This document shows positions 33,004 through 41,945 of a DNA stretch of 64,000 nt, piece by piece (the first letter of the stretch is position 1; each line of letters begins with the position of its first letter). Under the pieces are notes generated by a model that ran no database searches, was not told where the DNA came from, and saw only the letters and a program-made list of their open reading frames with translations. Source of the DNA: Thalassorhabdus alkalitolerans (lineage in GTDB: Bacteria; Bacillota; Bacilli; Bacillales; Marinococcaceae); the NCBI RefSeq assembly GCF_042656585.1, contig NZ_JBHSPG010000009.1; one strand, written 5' to 3'. A program made the position numbers and the translations under genes.

Positions 33004-34830
33004 GTGAAGCAACGAATACCTGAAGAATTGATCGAGGAAGTCCGGAATAAAAATGACATCGTGGATGTCATCAGCGACCATGTTCAGCTTAAAAAGCAAG
33101 GACGCCATTATTTAGGTTTATGCCCATTTCACGGTGAAAACACACCTTCGTTTTCTGTCTCGCCCGAAAGGCAGCTGTATCACTGCTTTGGTTGTGGAGC
33201 AGGCGGAAATGTCATTACGTTTGTGATGGAAATGGAAGGTGCAGATTTTATCCAGGCCGTTGAGAAACTGGCTGAACGTATTGATATGGCTCTTCCTAAA
33301 CACGTGAAAGGTGTTTCAGGGAATGAAAGTGGAAAAAAGCATGAAAGTAAAATACTAGGTCACGAGCTTGCTGCCAAATTTTATCATCATTTATTAACAA
33401 CGACAGAGCAAGGCAAGGCTGCCTATGATTACTTACTTGATAGAGGCTTTACCCAGGATATGATCAGTGCTTTTCAGATAGGCTACGCTCCTGATAATCC
33501 CGCGGCACTGAAAGCTCTCCTGGAAAAGAGAGGATTTCAGGAAAGTGAAATGGAAGAAGCTGGTCTGCTTTTACGCAAGGAAAGCAGCTGGGAATACATG
33601 GACCGCTTTAGAAACCGTGTGATGTTTCCCATCATGAACAATCAGGGTAGAGTCATTGCATTTGGGGGCAGAGCTCTTCAAGAAGGACAGCCGAAATATT
33701 TAAATAGTCCGGAAACTCCTATCTTCCATAAAAATGAAACCTTGTATGCTCTTCATAAGGCACGCCCAGCGATTCGAAAAGAAAACAAAGCGATACTTTT
33801 TGAAGGCTACGCAGATGTTATCTCAGCCTGGAATGCAGGTGTAAATAATGGTGTGGCTACACTGGGTACTGCGCTGTCTGCCCGTCAGGCTAAGATTATC
33901 CGACGTAACGCCGAACAGGCAATTATATGTTATGACGGAGACAAAGCAGGACAGGAAGCTGCCTTGAGAAGCGCGGAGCTTCTTGAACAGGAAGGCTGCC
34001 AGGTACAGGTTGCTTTACTTCCTGAGGGCAGCGATCCAGATGATTTCATTAAGATCCATGGCAAAGATAAATTTGTTAATGAAATTATTAAAGCCCCCTT
34101 TACATTGATGAGCTTTAAAATGCAAAAGCTTAAAAAAGAGAAAAACCTGCAACATGAAGGAGATAGACTTCAGTATATAGAAGAAATAGTAGGTGAAATA
34201 AGCAAAATATCTAAAGCAGTTGAAAGAGATCATTATTTGAGGCAGGTTGCCGATGAATTTGATCTTTCCTTAGAAGCTCTTAAGCAAGAACAACACAGGC
34301 TATTCAGAGCGAATAAACAAAAAAATAAAAATGCAGGTACAAGTTATTCAAGTGACTCTTCAAAACGGAGAGCCAGTCAGTACATGACGGAACAAAGACT
34401 CCGTCCTGCCTTTTTCAATGCGGAAAGAATCCTTCTTGCTCATATGCTTTCCAGTAAGGAAATTACAGATCAGGTAGCAGATGAAGTAGGAGGAGAGTTT
34501 AATGTAGAGAATCACATCGCTCTGGCGGCACATTTATATGCCTTTTACGGGGCAGGCAGGGATGGGGACAGCTCCGATTTTATCCACAGCCTTACGGATG
34601 AAAGCTTAATGAAACTGGCGGCAGAGCTCTCAATGCTTGACATTAATCGAAACTTGACAGAAAATGAGTTGGCTGATTATATAAAACAGATTAAGAACTA
34701 TCCAAAGTGGGTAGAAATAGAAGAAAAAGAAAAAGAAATGAAAGAGGCGGAGCGCAGGCATGATCTGCAACATGCCTTGCAATTGGCAAATGAACTGGTC
34801 GAAATGAAAAAAGCATTAAAAAGCAAGTAA
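33004..34830 (+). CDS. dnaG: DnaG, DNA primase
   Basis: Replication primase of 608 residues. The N-terminal zinc-binding domain shows CPFH and CFGC ligands within GLCPFHGENTPSF and YHCFGCGAGGN. The TOPRIM core has LFEGYADVIS and CYDGDKAGQEAA. A C-terminal helicase-interaction domain follows a disordered Lys/Ser-rich linker (about 440-465). GTG 33004 has AGGTGAGG 6 nt upstream and matches the family start; GTG 32992 is inside that site. Just upstream of sigA, the classic macromolecular-synthesis arrangement. Confidence 0.97.
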   Translation: MKQRIPEELIEEVRNKNDIVDVISDHVQLKKQGRHYLGLCPFHGENTPSFSVSPERQLYHCFGCGAGGNVITFVMEMEGADFIQAVEKLAERIDMALPKHVKGVSGNESGKKHESKILGHELAAKFYHHLLTTTEQGKAAYDYLLDRGFTQDMISAFQIGYAPDNPAALKALLEKRGFQESEMEEAGLLLRKESSWEYMDRFRNRVMFPIMNNQGRVIAFGGRALQEGQPKYLNSPETPIFHKNETLYALHKARPAIRKENKAILFEGYADVISAWNAGVNNGVATLGTALSARQAKIIRRNAEQAIICYDGDKAGQEAALRSAELLEQEGCQVQVALLPEGSDPDDFIKIHGKDKFVNEIIKAPFTLMSFKMQKLKKEKNLQHEGDRLQYIEEIVGEISKISKAVERDHYLRQVADEFDLSLEALKQEQHRLFRANKQKNKNAGTSYSSDSSKRRASQYMTEQRLRPAFFNAERILLAHMLSSKEITDQVADEVGGEFNVENHIALAAHLYAFYGAGRDGDSSDFIHSLTDESLMKLAAELSMLDINRNLTENELADYIKQIKNYPKWVEIEEKEKEMKEAERRHDLQHALQLANELVEMKKALKSK

Positions 34831-34992
34831 GAGTGTCGATGTTTGTAGAAAGAAGCCAGTTCTTATTTCTTATAGTAACAATTTATTTTTTTATGCACGA
34901 TAAAGAAGAGTATTCTTCTTTGATTATTTTTGTAGAGATAAATGGAAGGTAACTGACAAGTAGTGTTGTGCAGAATGGAAGGAGGGGATCGA

Positions 34993-36108
34993 ATGGCTGA
35001 GAAACCAATACGCCCGTTGGCGGAAGGTGAAATGTCCATCGATCAAGTAAAAGAACAATTATTAGAAGCCGGGAAAAAAAGGGGAGTGCTTACGTACGCT
35101 GAAATTACTGAGAAGCTTGCCCCTTATGATCAAGACTCTGACCAAATGGATGAGTTTTTTGAATATCTGGGAGAGCAGGGTGTTGATATTCTCAACGAAG
35201 GAGAAGAAGTGCCAAGCATGGATCAAGTAGAAAAAGAAGAAGAGCTTGATCTAAACGATTTAAGCGTGCCTCCTGGAATTAAAATTAATGACCCTGTACG
35301 GATGTATCTAAAGGAAATTGGCCGCGTTCCTCTTTTGTCTGCAAAGGAGGAAATAGAGCTTGCCAAGCGAATTGAGGATGGGGATGAGGAAGCTAAACGC
35401 CGTTTGGCTGAGGCTAACCTCAGGCTCGTTGTATCCATTGCGAAACGTTATGTAGGACGCGGAATGCTGTTTCTTGATCTAATTCAAGAAGGAAATATGG
35501 GTCTTATAAAAGCTGTGGAAAAATTTGATTACAATAAAGGTTATAAATTCAGTACGTATGCTACCTGGTGGATACGTCAGGCTATAACTCGTGCCATAGC
35601 CGACCAGGCCCGTACCATTCGGATCCCTGTCCATATGGTTGAAACGATTAACAAGCTCATTCGTGTACAACGTCAGCTTCTTCAGGATTTAGGCCGAGAG
35701 CCAACACCGGAGGAGGTCTCAAAGGAAATGGACCTGACTCCTGATAAGGTTCGAGAGATTTTGAAAATAGCTCAAGAACCTGTTTCTTTAGAAACTCCGA
35801 TTGGTGAAGAAGACGACTCCCATTTAGGGGACTTCATTGAAGACCAGGAAGCACTTGCTCCTTCCGACGCTGCAGCATATGAGCTGCTTAAAGAGCAATT
35901 GGAAGATGTCCTTGACACTTTAACGGATCGGGAAGAAAATGTTCTCCGGCTTCGGTTTGGCCTTGATGATGGCAGAACCAGAACGCTGGAGGAAGTAGGA
36001 AAAGTATTTGGCGTTACGCGAGAACGAATCCGTCAGATCGAAGCCAAAGCACTTCGTAAGCTTCGACACCCAAGCCGAAGCAAGCGTCTGAAGGATTTTC
36101 TTGAGTAA
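34993..36108 (+). CDS. sigA: SigA, primary sigma factor
   Basis: Housekeeping RNA polymerase sigma factor of 371 residues, identical in length to B. subtilis SigA. Region 1.1 is N-terminal; region 1.2-2 contains DPVRMYLKEIGRVPLLS, RLVVSIAKRYVGRGM and YKFSTYATWWIRQAI. Region 4 ends with TRERIRQIEAKALRKLRH. Start ATG 34993 with GGAGGGG 5-12 nt upstream. Probably transcribed with dnaG and from further promoters in the 162-nt gap, which holds an 8-bp hairpin (34902-34921) with a weak T-rich tail. Confidence 0.98.
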   Translation: MAEKPIRPLAEGEMSIDQVKEQLLEAGKKRGVLTYAEITEKLAPYDQDSDQMDEFFEYLGEQGVDILNEGEEVPSMDQVEKEEELDLNDLSVPPGIKINDPVRMYLKEIGRVPLLSAKEEIELAKRIEDGDEEAKRRLAEANLRLVVSIAKRYVGRGMLFLDLIQEGNMGLIKAVEKFDYNKGYKFSTYATWWIRQAITRAIADQARTIRIPVHMVETINKLIRVQRQLLQDLGREPTPEEVSKEMDLTPDKVREILKIAQEPVSLETPIGEEDDSHLGDFIEDQEALAPSDAAAYELLKEQLEDVLDTLTDREENVLRLRFGLDDGRTRTLEEVGKVFGVTRERIRQIEAKALRKLRHPSRSKRLKDFLE

Positions 36109-36121
36109 GACCTTTCTATTG

Positions 36122-36153
36122 CGGTTACCCTTATATAAGGGGTAGCCGTTTTT
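36122..36153 (+). terminator. Terminator after sigA
   Basis: Stem CGGTTACCC/GGGTAGCCG (one G-U) with a 9-nt loop, then T5. Confidence 0.85.
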
Positions 36154-36481
36154 CATGTTCTTGTTTAAGTTCAAATTTTTGGAAGCTGTAATTGATATTT
36201 ATTTTACTCAGTTTCTTCTACTATTGCAAATTTCATTTTCCGTTAAAGATGTAGGACAGACGCATATTACGTAAGGAATAAAGCAATAGTAGAAAATGTA
36301 ATAAAAAAGAACAGGCGGGAATTGATTGCCGCCAAGAGGAAATATTGAACAGCAGGTGACAAAATAAGCAAAAGATTCTATTTTGCCTTTTCTAAAAAGG
36401 GTTTTTACAGTAAAATATACAAGGGATACGGTTACATAGTCCACGACATGTACAAAGTTGAAGGGAAAGGGGGAAATAAAG
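36154..36481 (+). other. Gap between the sigA terminator and cccA
   Basis: No gene supported on either strand. It should contain the cccA promoter. Two overlapping options exist: TTGCCT-N17-TACAGT (36383-36411) and TTTACA-N17-TACGGT (36404-36432). Neither is decisive. Confidence 0.45.
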
Positions 36482-36859
36482 ATGAAGAGAAGTCCGCTTA
36501 TTCCGTTTTTTATAACAGCTGTAGTTGGAATCCTTTTAATGTTATCTCTATCTCTAGTTGGACTTGACCAGCAAGCTTCCATCGAAGATGAGGAGAATGG
36601 TGAAAATGGCGAAGAAGAAACAGAGATTGAAGATCCAATTGCTCATGGTGAAGAGCTCGTAAATTCAAACTGTATTTCTTGTCATGGTGACAATCTTGAA
36701 GGCGGTCAGGGGCCTGCCATTGATAATCTCGAAGGAGACTTTACTGTAGAAGAAATTGCTGATATTGCTGAAAATGGAATTGGATCCATGCCTGGTGGCT
36801 GGGCTGAAGGTGAAGATGCTGAAGCCATTGGCGAATACTTGCTTTCTATTTCAGAGTAA
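36482..36859 (+). CDS. cccA: Cytochrome c550 (CccA type), membrane-anchored
   Basis: Small c-type cytochrome of 125 residues carrying electrons on the outer face of the membrane. One N-terminal membrane anchor (about 5-27), an acidic Glu-rich linker (32-50), then the heme domain with CISCH at residues 64-68 and a probable axial Met103 in GSMPGGW. Start ATG 36482 with AAAGGGGGA upstream. Located after sigA as in B. subtilis. The acidic linker and surface fit a salt-adapted extracellular protein. A strong terminator follows. Confidence 0.94.
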   Translation: MKRSPLIPFFITAVVGILLMLSLSLVGLDQQASIEDEENGENGEEETEIEDPIAHGEELVNSNCISCHGDNLEGGQGPAIDNLEGDFTVEEIADIAENGIGSMPGGWAEGEDAEAIGEYLLSISE

Positions 36860-36865
36860 CCAATA

Positions 36866-36893
36866 AAAAAGGAGGGGGAGCCCCTCCTTTTTA
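36866..36893 (+). terminator. Terminator after cccA
   Basis: Perfect 12-bp stem AAAAAGGAGGGG/CCCCTCCTTTTT with GAG loop. Confidence 0.92.
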
Positions 36894-36919
36894 TTATGCA
36901 AAGAAAGGACGACCTGAAC

Positions 36920-37633
36920 ATGAATAAGGACGTGTTGTCAAAGCGCCTGCAATTTATTGCCGATGAAGTGCAGGAGGGAGCAGTTCTGGCGGATATAGGC
37001 ACAGATCACGGATACTTACCTGTTTATTTGTGCAGTCAGGGTAAAATTAAAAAAGCGATTGCCGGAGATGTGAACGAGGGACCTTTAGAAGCAGCAAAAA
37101 ATCAAATAGAAACCTCGCATTGCGGGGGTTTTGTCATTCCACGCCTTGGGAGCGGGCTTTCTGTTATAAAAAAAGAAGACAACATAGATACCATTGTGAT
37201 TGCCGGAATGGGCGGCTCTCTTATCTCTGCAATCCTTGAGGAAGGAAAAGAAAAGTTACCTGGAGTAAAAAGGCTTATTCTTCAGCCGAACATCCACGCT
37301 CTATATGTCAGAGAGTGGCTTCTTAAAGAAGGCTGGGAAATTAAAAATGAACATATTTTAGAAGAAGATAATAGAATTTATGAAATCATCGTTGCAGAAT
37401 GTGGTGAATGGGAAAAGCCTTACCAAGACATAAACAAAGAGGCAGCTTTGCTCCTGGGACCTTTTTTATTAAAAGAAAGAAATGATGCTTTTATTAAAAA
37501 ATGGAGCAGGGAATTAAATAATTGGAGAAGAGTTCTTCGGGAACTGGAGAAAGCTTCGGATGAAAACAGAATCACAGCCAGAAAGGAAGAAGTTGAAAGA
37601 AAAATTAAGCTTACAGAGGAGGTATTATCATGA
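36920..37633 (+). CDS. trmK: TrmK, tRNA (adenine-22-N1)-methyltransferase
   Basis: SAM-dependent methyltransferase of 237 residues that makes m1A22 in tRNA. The Rossmann SAM motif is VLADIGTDHGYLPVYL (about residues 23-38), the catalytic-region block is IVIAGMGGSLISAIL, and LILQPNIHALYVREWL is typical. A C-terminal coiled coil ends the protein. Start ATG 36920, 10 nt after AAAGGA, matches the family; ATG 36896 lies at the foot of the cccA terminator. The last 4 nt overlap the next gene (ATGA). Confidence 0.93.
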   Translation: MNKDVLSKRLQFIADEVQEGAVLADIGTDHGYLPVYLCSQGKIKKAIAGDVNEGPLEAAKNQIETSHCGGFVIPRLGSGLSVIKKEDNIDTIVIAGMGGSLISAILEEGKEKLPGVKRLILQPNIHALYVREWLLKEGWEIKNEHILEEDNRIYEIIVAECGEWEKPYQDINKEAALLLGPFLLKERNDAFIKKWSRELNNWRRVLRELEKASDENRITARKEEVERKIKLTEEVLS

Positions 37634-38751
37634 AAAAAACGATCAATGGTCAAACTGTCATACAAAGCTTTGAGAGCTGGTCACCTAAGTCCTTAGCTGT
37701 CGAGGGAGATAAAATAGGCCTTATGATAGGAACACTGGATAAGCCGGTAAAAAAGGTAATGATCGCTTTAGATGTCTTAGAAGAAGTTATAGATGAAGCT
37801 GTGGAAAAGGAAGTTGATCTTATCATAGCTCATCATCCGCTGATCTTTAAACCCTTAAAGCACATTAATACAAAAACAGGACAAGGCCCGATCATTGAAA
37901 AATGTATTAAGCATGATATTGCTGTTTATGCTGCTCATACTAACCTTGATGTTGCTAAAGGCGGAGTAAACGATATGATGGCCGAAGCTCTTGGCCTTAT
38001 AGATACGAAAGTGCTTGTGCCTACTATGGAAGACAAACTGAAAAAACTGGTCGCCTTTGTTCCGGAGGATCATCTTGAAACAGTGAGACACGCTTTAGGG
38101 GACGCGGGCGCCGGCCATATTGGCGAGTATAGCCATTGCAGCTTCACCTCAGAGGGAACAGGCGCTTTTATGCCAGGAGATGAGGCGGATCCATATATTG
38201 GAGAGCAGGGGAAAATGGAATTTGTTTCAGAAAAACGAATTGAAACCATTCTAGCCGAATCACAAGTCAAAAAGGTTGTAAATGCTTTAATTAAAGCACA
38301 CCCATATGAAGAACCGGCATATGATCTTTATCCTTCAGACATGGAGGGGGAAGTTCTTGGTCTTGGACGCATAGGTTCATTGGAGAATGAAATGACCCTT
38401 GGAGATTTTGCTTCTCATGTTAAGGATGCTTTTGATGTAAATACAGTAAGAGCAGTCGGGGAGAAAGACAGCAAGGTGAAAAAGGTGGCTATTTTAGGAG
38501 GAGATGGGAACAAATATTGGAGTCATGCAAAAAGAATGGGAGCTGATGTCTACGTAACAGGAGATTTATATTACCATGTAGCCCATGATGCCATGATGAG
38601 CGGTTTGAAAATGATTGATCCAGGCCATAATGTTGAAAAAGTGATGAAGGTCGGGGTTCAAAAGCGGTTGAAAGAACAAATGCAAAAGAAGGGTTATGAA
38701 GTTGAAGTGTTGGCTTCTGAGGTAAATACAGATCCATTTACCTTTATATAA
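37630..38751 (+). CDS. yqfO: Nif3-like dinuclear metal-centre hexameric protein (YqfO)
   Basis: Nif3/DUF34 family protein of 373 residues. The two Nif3 halves carry probable metal ligands in IIAHHPLIF, AAHTNLD and a C-terminal DPGHNVE. Between them lies the PII-like (CutA-like) insertion typical of the long bacillar form (about residues 130-230, VAFVPEDHLETVRHALGDAG). Often annotated as GTP cyclohydrolase I type 2; the true reaction is unsettled. Translationally coupled to trmK. Shares a bidirectional terminator with convergent ispH. Confidence 0.92.
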   Translation: MKKTINGQTVIQSFESWSPKSLAVEGDKIGLMIGTLDKPVKKVMIALDVLEEVIDEAVEKEVDLIIAHHPLIFKPLKHINTKTGQGPIIEKCIKHDIAVYAAHTNLDVAKGGVNDMMAEALGLIDTKVLVPTMEDKLKKLVAFVPEDHLETVRHALGDAGAGHIGEYSHCSFTSEGTGAFMPGDEADPYIGEQGKMEFVSEKRIETILAESQVKKVVNALIKAHPYEEPAYDLYPSDMEGEVLGLGRIGSLENEMTLGDFASHVKDAFDVNTVRAVGEKDSKVKKVAILGGDGNKYWSHAKRMGADVYVTGDLYYHVAHDAMMSGLKMIDPGHNVEKVMKVGVQKRLKEQMQKKGYEVEVLASEVNTDPFTFI

Positions 38752-38763
38752 AAAGGGTAATAG

Positions 38764-38805
38764 GAAAAAAGGAGGCTGCCCAGAATGGGGCAGCCCTCTT
38801 ATTCC
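38764..38805. terminator. Bidirectional terminator between yqfO and ispH
   Basis: GGCTGCCC/GGGCAGCC stem with a one-base bulge before further pairing. On the minus strand it runs into T6, serving ispH; on the plus strand a T-rich stretch follows. Confidence 0.8.
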
Positions 38806-38806
38806 T

Positions 38807-39751
38807 TTACTTTTTAGCCTTTACTTTCGGAAGAATTTTGGTTCCCTGTACTTTCTTTTCAGTTACCCATGTTGATGGGTCATTTTTGTCGTATTGTTCG
38901 AGAAACCTGATGACTTCTTTTGTAATTGGTGTAGGAGTTGAAGCTCCTGAGGTAACACCCACAGTTTCTACACCTTCAAACCAATCCAGGTTAATTTCAG
39001 AAACATCTGCAATGCGGTATGCTTCCGTGCCCGCAATCTTCTTAGAAACCTGTGCCAGACGGTTGGAGTTATTGCTCTTCGGATCCCCAATTACAAGAAG
39101 CAAGTCTGCTTCTTTCGCTTGCTCAGCTACTGCTTCTTGCCTTACCTGAGTAGCCATGCAAATTTCATTGTGTATCTCAGCGTGGGGATACTTATCAAGT
39201 GTTTTATTCATAATATCAGAAACGTCCCATTGACTCATTGTGGTTTGGTTAGTCACGATAATTTTTTCAGAATCAAGGTTCAGATTTTCTACATCCTCCA
39301 CCGATTCGACTAAGTGGACAATATCAGGAGCAACACCAATGGCACCTTCAGGCTCAGGATGTCCTTTTTTACCGACATACACAACCTGGTATCCTTCTTC
39401 TTTCTTTTCTCTAATCAGGTCATGGGTTCGTGTGACGTCAGGGCATGTTGCATCGACAGTAGTCAGTCCTTTTTTACGAGCAAGTTCCCTTACTTCAGGG
39501 GATACACCGTGGGCTGTGAAAATTACAGTGCCTTTGTCAACTTTTTGAAGAATTTCTAAGCGATTAGGTCCGTCCAGAGAAATAATGCCATCTTCTTCAA
39601 AAGCATCAGTAACGTGCTTATTATGAACAATCATCCCCAGAATATAGATGGGCCTTGGCAAATCCAGGTTATTAGCTGTTTGGCGTGCGAGAACCATTGC
39701 ATCTACCACACCATAACAATATCCGCGGGGAGAAATTTTTAGTACTTTCAT
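38807..39751 (-). CDS. ispH: IspH, 4-hydroxy-3-methylbut-2-enyl diphosphate reductase
   Basis: [4Fe-4S] enzyme of 314 residues catalysing the last step of the MEP isoprenoid pathway, forming IPP and DMAPP. Three cluster cysteines are visible in RGYCYGVVDA, VDATCPDVTR and HNEICMATQVR; TSGASTPTP is also conserved. Start with GAGGAGG upstream. It is on the minus strand with a promoter at 39796-39824. ispG, the preceding pathway enzyme, lies 17 kb away in this window. Confidence 0.97.
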   Translation of the reverse strand: MKVLKISPRGYCYGVVDAMVLARQTANNLDLPRPIYILGMIVHNKHVTDAFEEDGIISLDGPNRLEILQKVDKGTVIFTAHGVSPEVRELARKKGLTTVDATCPDVTRTHDLIREKKEEGYQVVYVGKKGHPEPEGAIGVAPDIVHLVESVEDVENLNLDSEKIIVTNQTTMSQWDVSDIMNKTLDKYPHAEIHNEICMATQVRQEAVAEQAKEADLLLVIGDPKSNNSNRLAQVSKKIAGTEAYRIADVSEINLDWFEGVETVGVTSGASTPTPITKEVIRFLEQYDKNDPSTWVTEKKVQGTKILPKVKAKK

Positions 39752-39795
39752 AACTGCCTCCTCTTAAAAAGAGTTATCCTTTTTAGACTAGGGTC

Positions 39796-39824
39796 ATTAT
39801 ACTATTTGCATAATAAAAATGAAA
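39796..39824 (-). promoter_or_regulatory. Promoter of ispH
   Basis: On the minus strand TTTCAT, 17-nt spacer and consensus TATAAT (39796-39801), about 45 nt before the ispH start. Confidence 0.5.
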
Positions 39825-39935
39825 GGATAGAGGCTGAAAGAAAGTTATAAGGAGAAAATTGTCTTTTTTCTTCTGTTCAGTCGTGGATTCTACCTGGTTA
39901 TGGTGCCGCACAAAATTAAGGATCAGGCTAAAAAC

Positions 39936-40436
39936 TTAAATATATAACTTAGGCCGGGGCACAGTAGACGAATAAGAAGAGGAGTCTTCTTTCTCTTCCC
40001 ACTTTACCGGTATTTCTTGTGTCGTTGGTGTCACTGGGGAAGAAGTGGTTTCTTCCTTATCTATAGGCTCTGCTTCTTCGGATGGGTTTGCAGGAGGACT
40101 GCTGTTCATTACCTTCCAAATGGCAGGAAGCTGTCTGACAATCGGCCCGTACTGGCGGACCATCGGAGTTACAGTCTGCATCATACCTAACATCTTTTGG
40201 GCAGATTGAATCCAAGGCATGATCCCTCCGCCTTGAGCAGCTCCCATCATTGCGGGTCCCATCCCTCCACCGCCCATCATTCCTCCACCCATAGCTGGAT
40301 TAAAGCCAAGACCAGAAAGCAATTTTCCAAAAGGAAGGGACCTTGCTGCTGGAGGTAAAAACCCTGCCATTGTATGAGGTGAAGTCACCGGGGAGGCAGG
40401 AAACGGCGAGGGAAAATAAAATGGTGACGGGTACAT
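39936..40436 (-). CDS. yqfQ: YqfQ/VrrA-like low-complexity protein
   Basis: Protein of 166 residues. Three zones: a Pro/Ser/Phe-rich N-terminus with PSPF repeats, a Gly/Met-rich stretch (MGGGMMGGGGMGPAMMG), then a more ordered helix-forming block (MPWIQSAQKMLGMMQTVTPM and VRQYGPIVRQLPAIWKVM) and an acidic Ser/Thr tail. Function unknown; position between ispH and cshB matches B. subtilis yqfQ, and B. anthracis vrrA is a variable-repeat relative as I recall. Start ATG with AAAGGGTG 9 nt upstream; GTG 4 codons earlier is less likely. Confidence 0.75.
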   Translation of the reverse strand: MYPSPFYFPSPFPASPVTSPHTMAGFLPPAARSLPFGKLLSGLGFNPAMGGGMMGGGGMGPAMMGAAQGGGIMPWIQSAQKMLGMMQTVTPMVRQYGPIVRQLPAIWKVMNSSPPANPSEEAEPIDKEETTSSPVTPTTQEIPVKWEEKEDSSSYSSTVPRPKLYI

Positions 40437-40484
40437 GATGAATTTCACCCTTTCAAGTTACAGATTACGTAGACAATTGCTGTG

Positions 40485-40513
40485 TTTAAAGATGGTTTAT
40501 GATAAAATATGAT
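40485..40513 (+). promoter_or_regulatory. Promoter candidate for cshB
   Basis: TTTAAA (40485-40490), 17-nt spacer, TATGAT (40508-40513). Confidence 0.45.
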
Positions 40514-40587
40514 GATGCCTACAGGAACGTGACATGACCTGGTTATAGTGAGAAATATAGGTATTGAAAAAGAAAGGCGGAAACAAA

Positions 40588-41913
40588 GTGAAAGCATTTG
40601 AACGATTTGGCTTACCCCCATTTCTTATACAAGCATTACAAAAACAAAACATTCAAAAACCGACCGAAATACAAGAGAGGCTGATTCCTGCTATCAAAAA
40701 TGGCAAGGATGTTATAGGGCAGTCGCAGACGGGGTCAGGAAAAACCCTTTCCTTTCTGCTTCCGCTTGTATCTGGAATTGATACAAAAAAAAATTACACT
40801 CAAGCTGTGATCACAGCTCCGACAAGAGAGCTTGCCGGCCAGCTGTACGATGAATTACTGAAGCTTCTTGGAGAAGACAAGGAGGAGGAAATTACATCAA
40901 GGCTGGTGGTAGGCGGAACTGACCGACTTCGTACAATGAATAAATTGAAAAATCAGCCCCATATCGTTATTGGTACACCAGGGCGTCTTCATGATATGGT
41001 CAAAAGCCAGGCTCTGGATGTTCATAAAACAAAATTCTATGTTGTAGATGAAGCTGATCAAATGCTGGACATGGGTTTCATTGAACAGGTGGACCAGGTT
41101 GCTTCCAATATGCCAGAAGATTTACAGATGATGGTCTTTTCAGCTACTATTCCTGAAAAGCTTCAGCCATTTTTAAAAAAATATATGAGCCAGCCACGTC
41201 ATGTGCACGTGAAGCCCGAGGAAGCCACTCCATCAAAAATCGATCATTATTTAGTGCCTCTCCGCCATCGGGACCGGACGGAATTGACAGTGAAGGTTGC
41301 AGCGTCGTTAAATCCTTATCTTGCCATCGTTTTTACGAATAAAAAAGAAGAAGCCGATGAAGTGTTTGCTGCGATGGTAGAAGAAGGGCTGAATGTGGAC
41401 TTGCTTCATGGGGGTATTGCCCCCCGTCAACGAAAACAAGTGATGAAGCGGGTGAATGATGCTTCCGTTCAGTATCTGGTTGCTACTGACTTAGCTGCCC
41501 GTGGAATCGATATTAAAGGGGTCACTCATGTCATCAATTATGCTCTTCCAAAGGAGCTTGAATTTTATGTCCACCGTGTTGGACGTTCAGCTAGAGCCGG
41601 TCATACTGGAGAAGCGTATACTCTTGTAGAAAAAAATGAGCAGGAGCCTCTGCAAAAGCTCGCTAAAAAGAGAATCTCATTTGAGTATAAAGATTTAAGA
41701 CGGGGAGAATGGGTCTCTGTAGAAAATATGACTGTGACAAAGAAAAACCGGACAAGGTCAACAGCTTCACCGGCCGCCGGCATGAAACCGGCCACGGGCA
41801 CAAAAAAACCGAAAAAGGTTAAGCCTGGATATAAGAAAAAAGCGAAGCAGCAATTTGCACAAGAGGCTAAACGACAAAGAAGAATTGAAACGAAGAGAAA
41901 CAACAAAAAATAA
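40588..41913 (+). CDS. cshB: CshB, DEAD-box RNA helicase
   Basis: ATP-dependent RNA helicase of 441 residues (B. subtilis about 438). Motifs in order: Q motif FGLPPFLIQAL...PTEIQ, Walker A SQTGSGKT, PTRELAGQL, DEAD at residues 154-157 (VVDEADQML), SAT (FSATIPEKL), and the C-terminal motif VI HRVGRSARAG. The tail is very basic (Lys/Arg/Thr rich), typical for RNA contact. Linked in B. subtilis to cold shock and RNA remodelling. GTG 40588, 7-8 nt after AAAGGCGG, gives MKAFERFGL. 32 nt before nfo. Confidence 0.95.
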   Translation: MKAFERFGLPPFLIQALQKQNIQKPTEIQERLIPAIKNGKDVIGQSQTGSGKTLSFLLPLVSGIDTKKNYTQAVITAPTRELAGQLYDELLKLLGEDKEEEITSRLVVGGTDRLRTMNKLKNQPHIVIGTPGRLHDMVKSQALDVHKTKFYVVDEADQMLDMGFIEQVDQVASNMPEDLQMMVFSATIPEKLQPFLKKYMSQPRHVHVKPEEATPSKIDHYLVPLRHRDRTELTVKVAASLNPYLAIVFTNKKEEADEVFAAMVEEGLNVDLLHGGIAPRQRKQVMKRVNDASVQYLVATDLAARGIDIKGVTHVINYALPKELEFYVHRVGRSARAGHTGEAYTLVEKNEQEPLQKLAKKRISFEYKDLRRGEWVSVENMTVTKKNRTRSTASPAAGMKPATGTKKPKKVKPGYKKKAKQQFAQEAKRQRRIETKRNNKK

Positions 41914-41945
41914 TACAGGTTTACAGTGAAACGGGAGAGATAACT

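Noticed and set aside
36208..36582. Minus-strand open frame of 124 codons overlapping the cccA start
   Set aside because: Covers the cccA promoter and N-terminus on the other strand, Phe/Cys-rich, no ribosome binding site.
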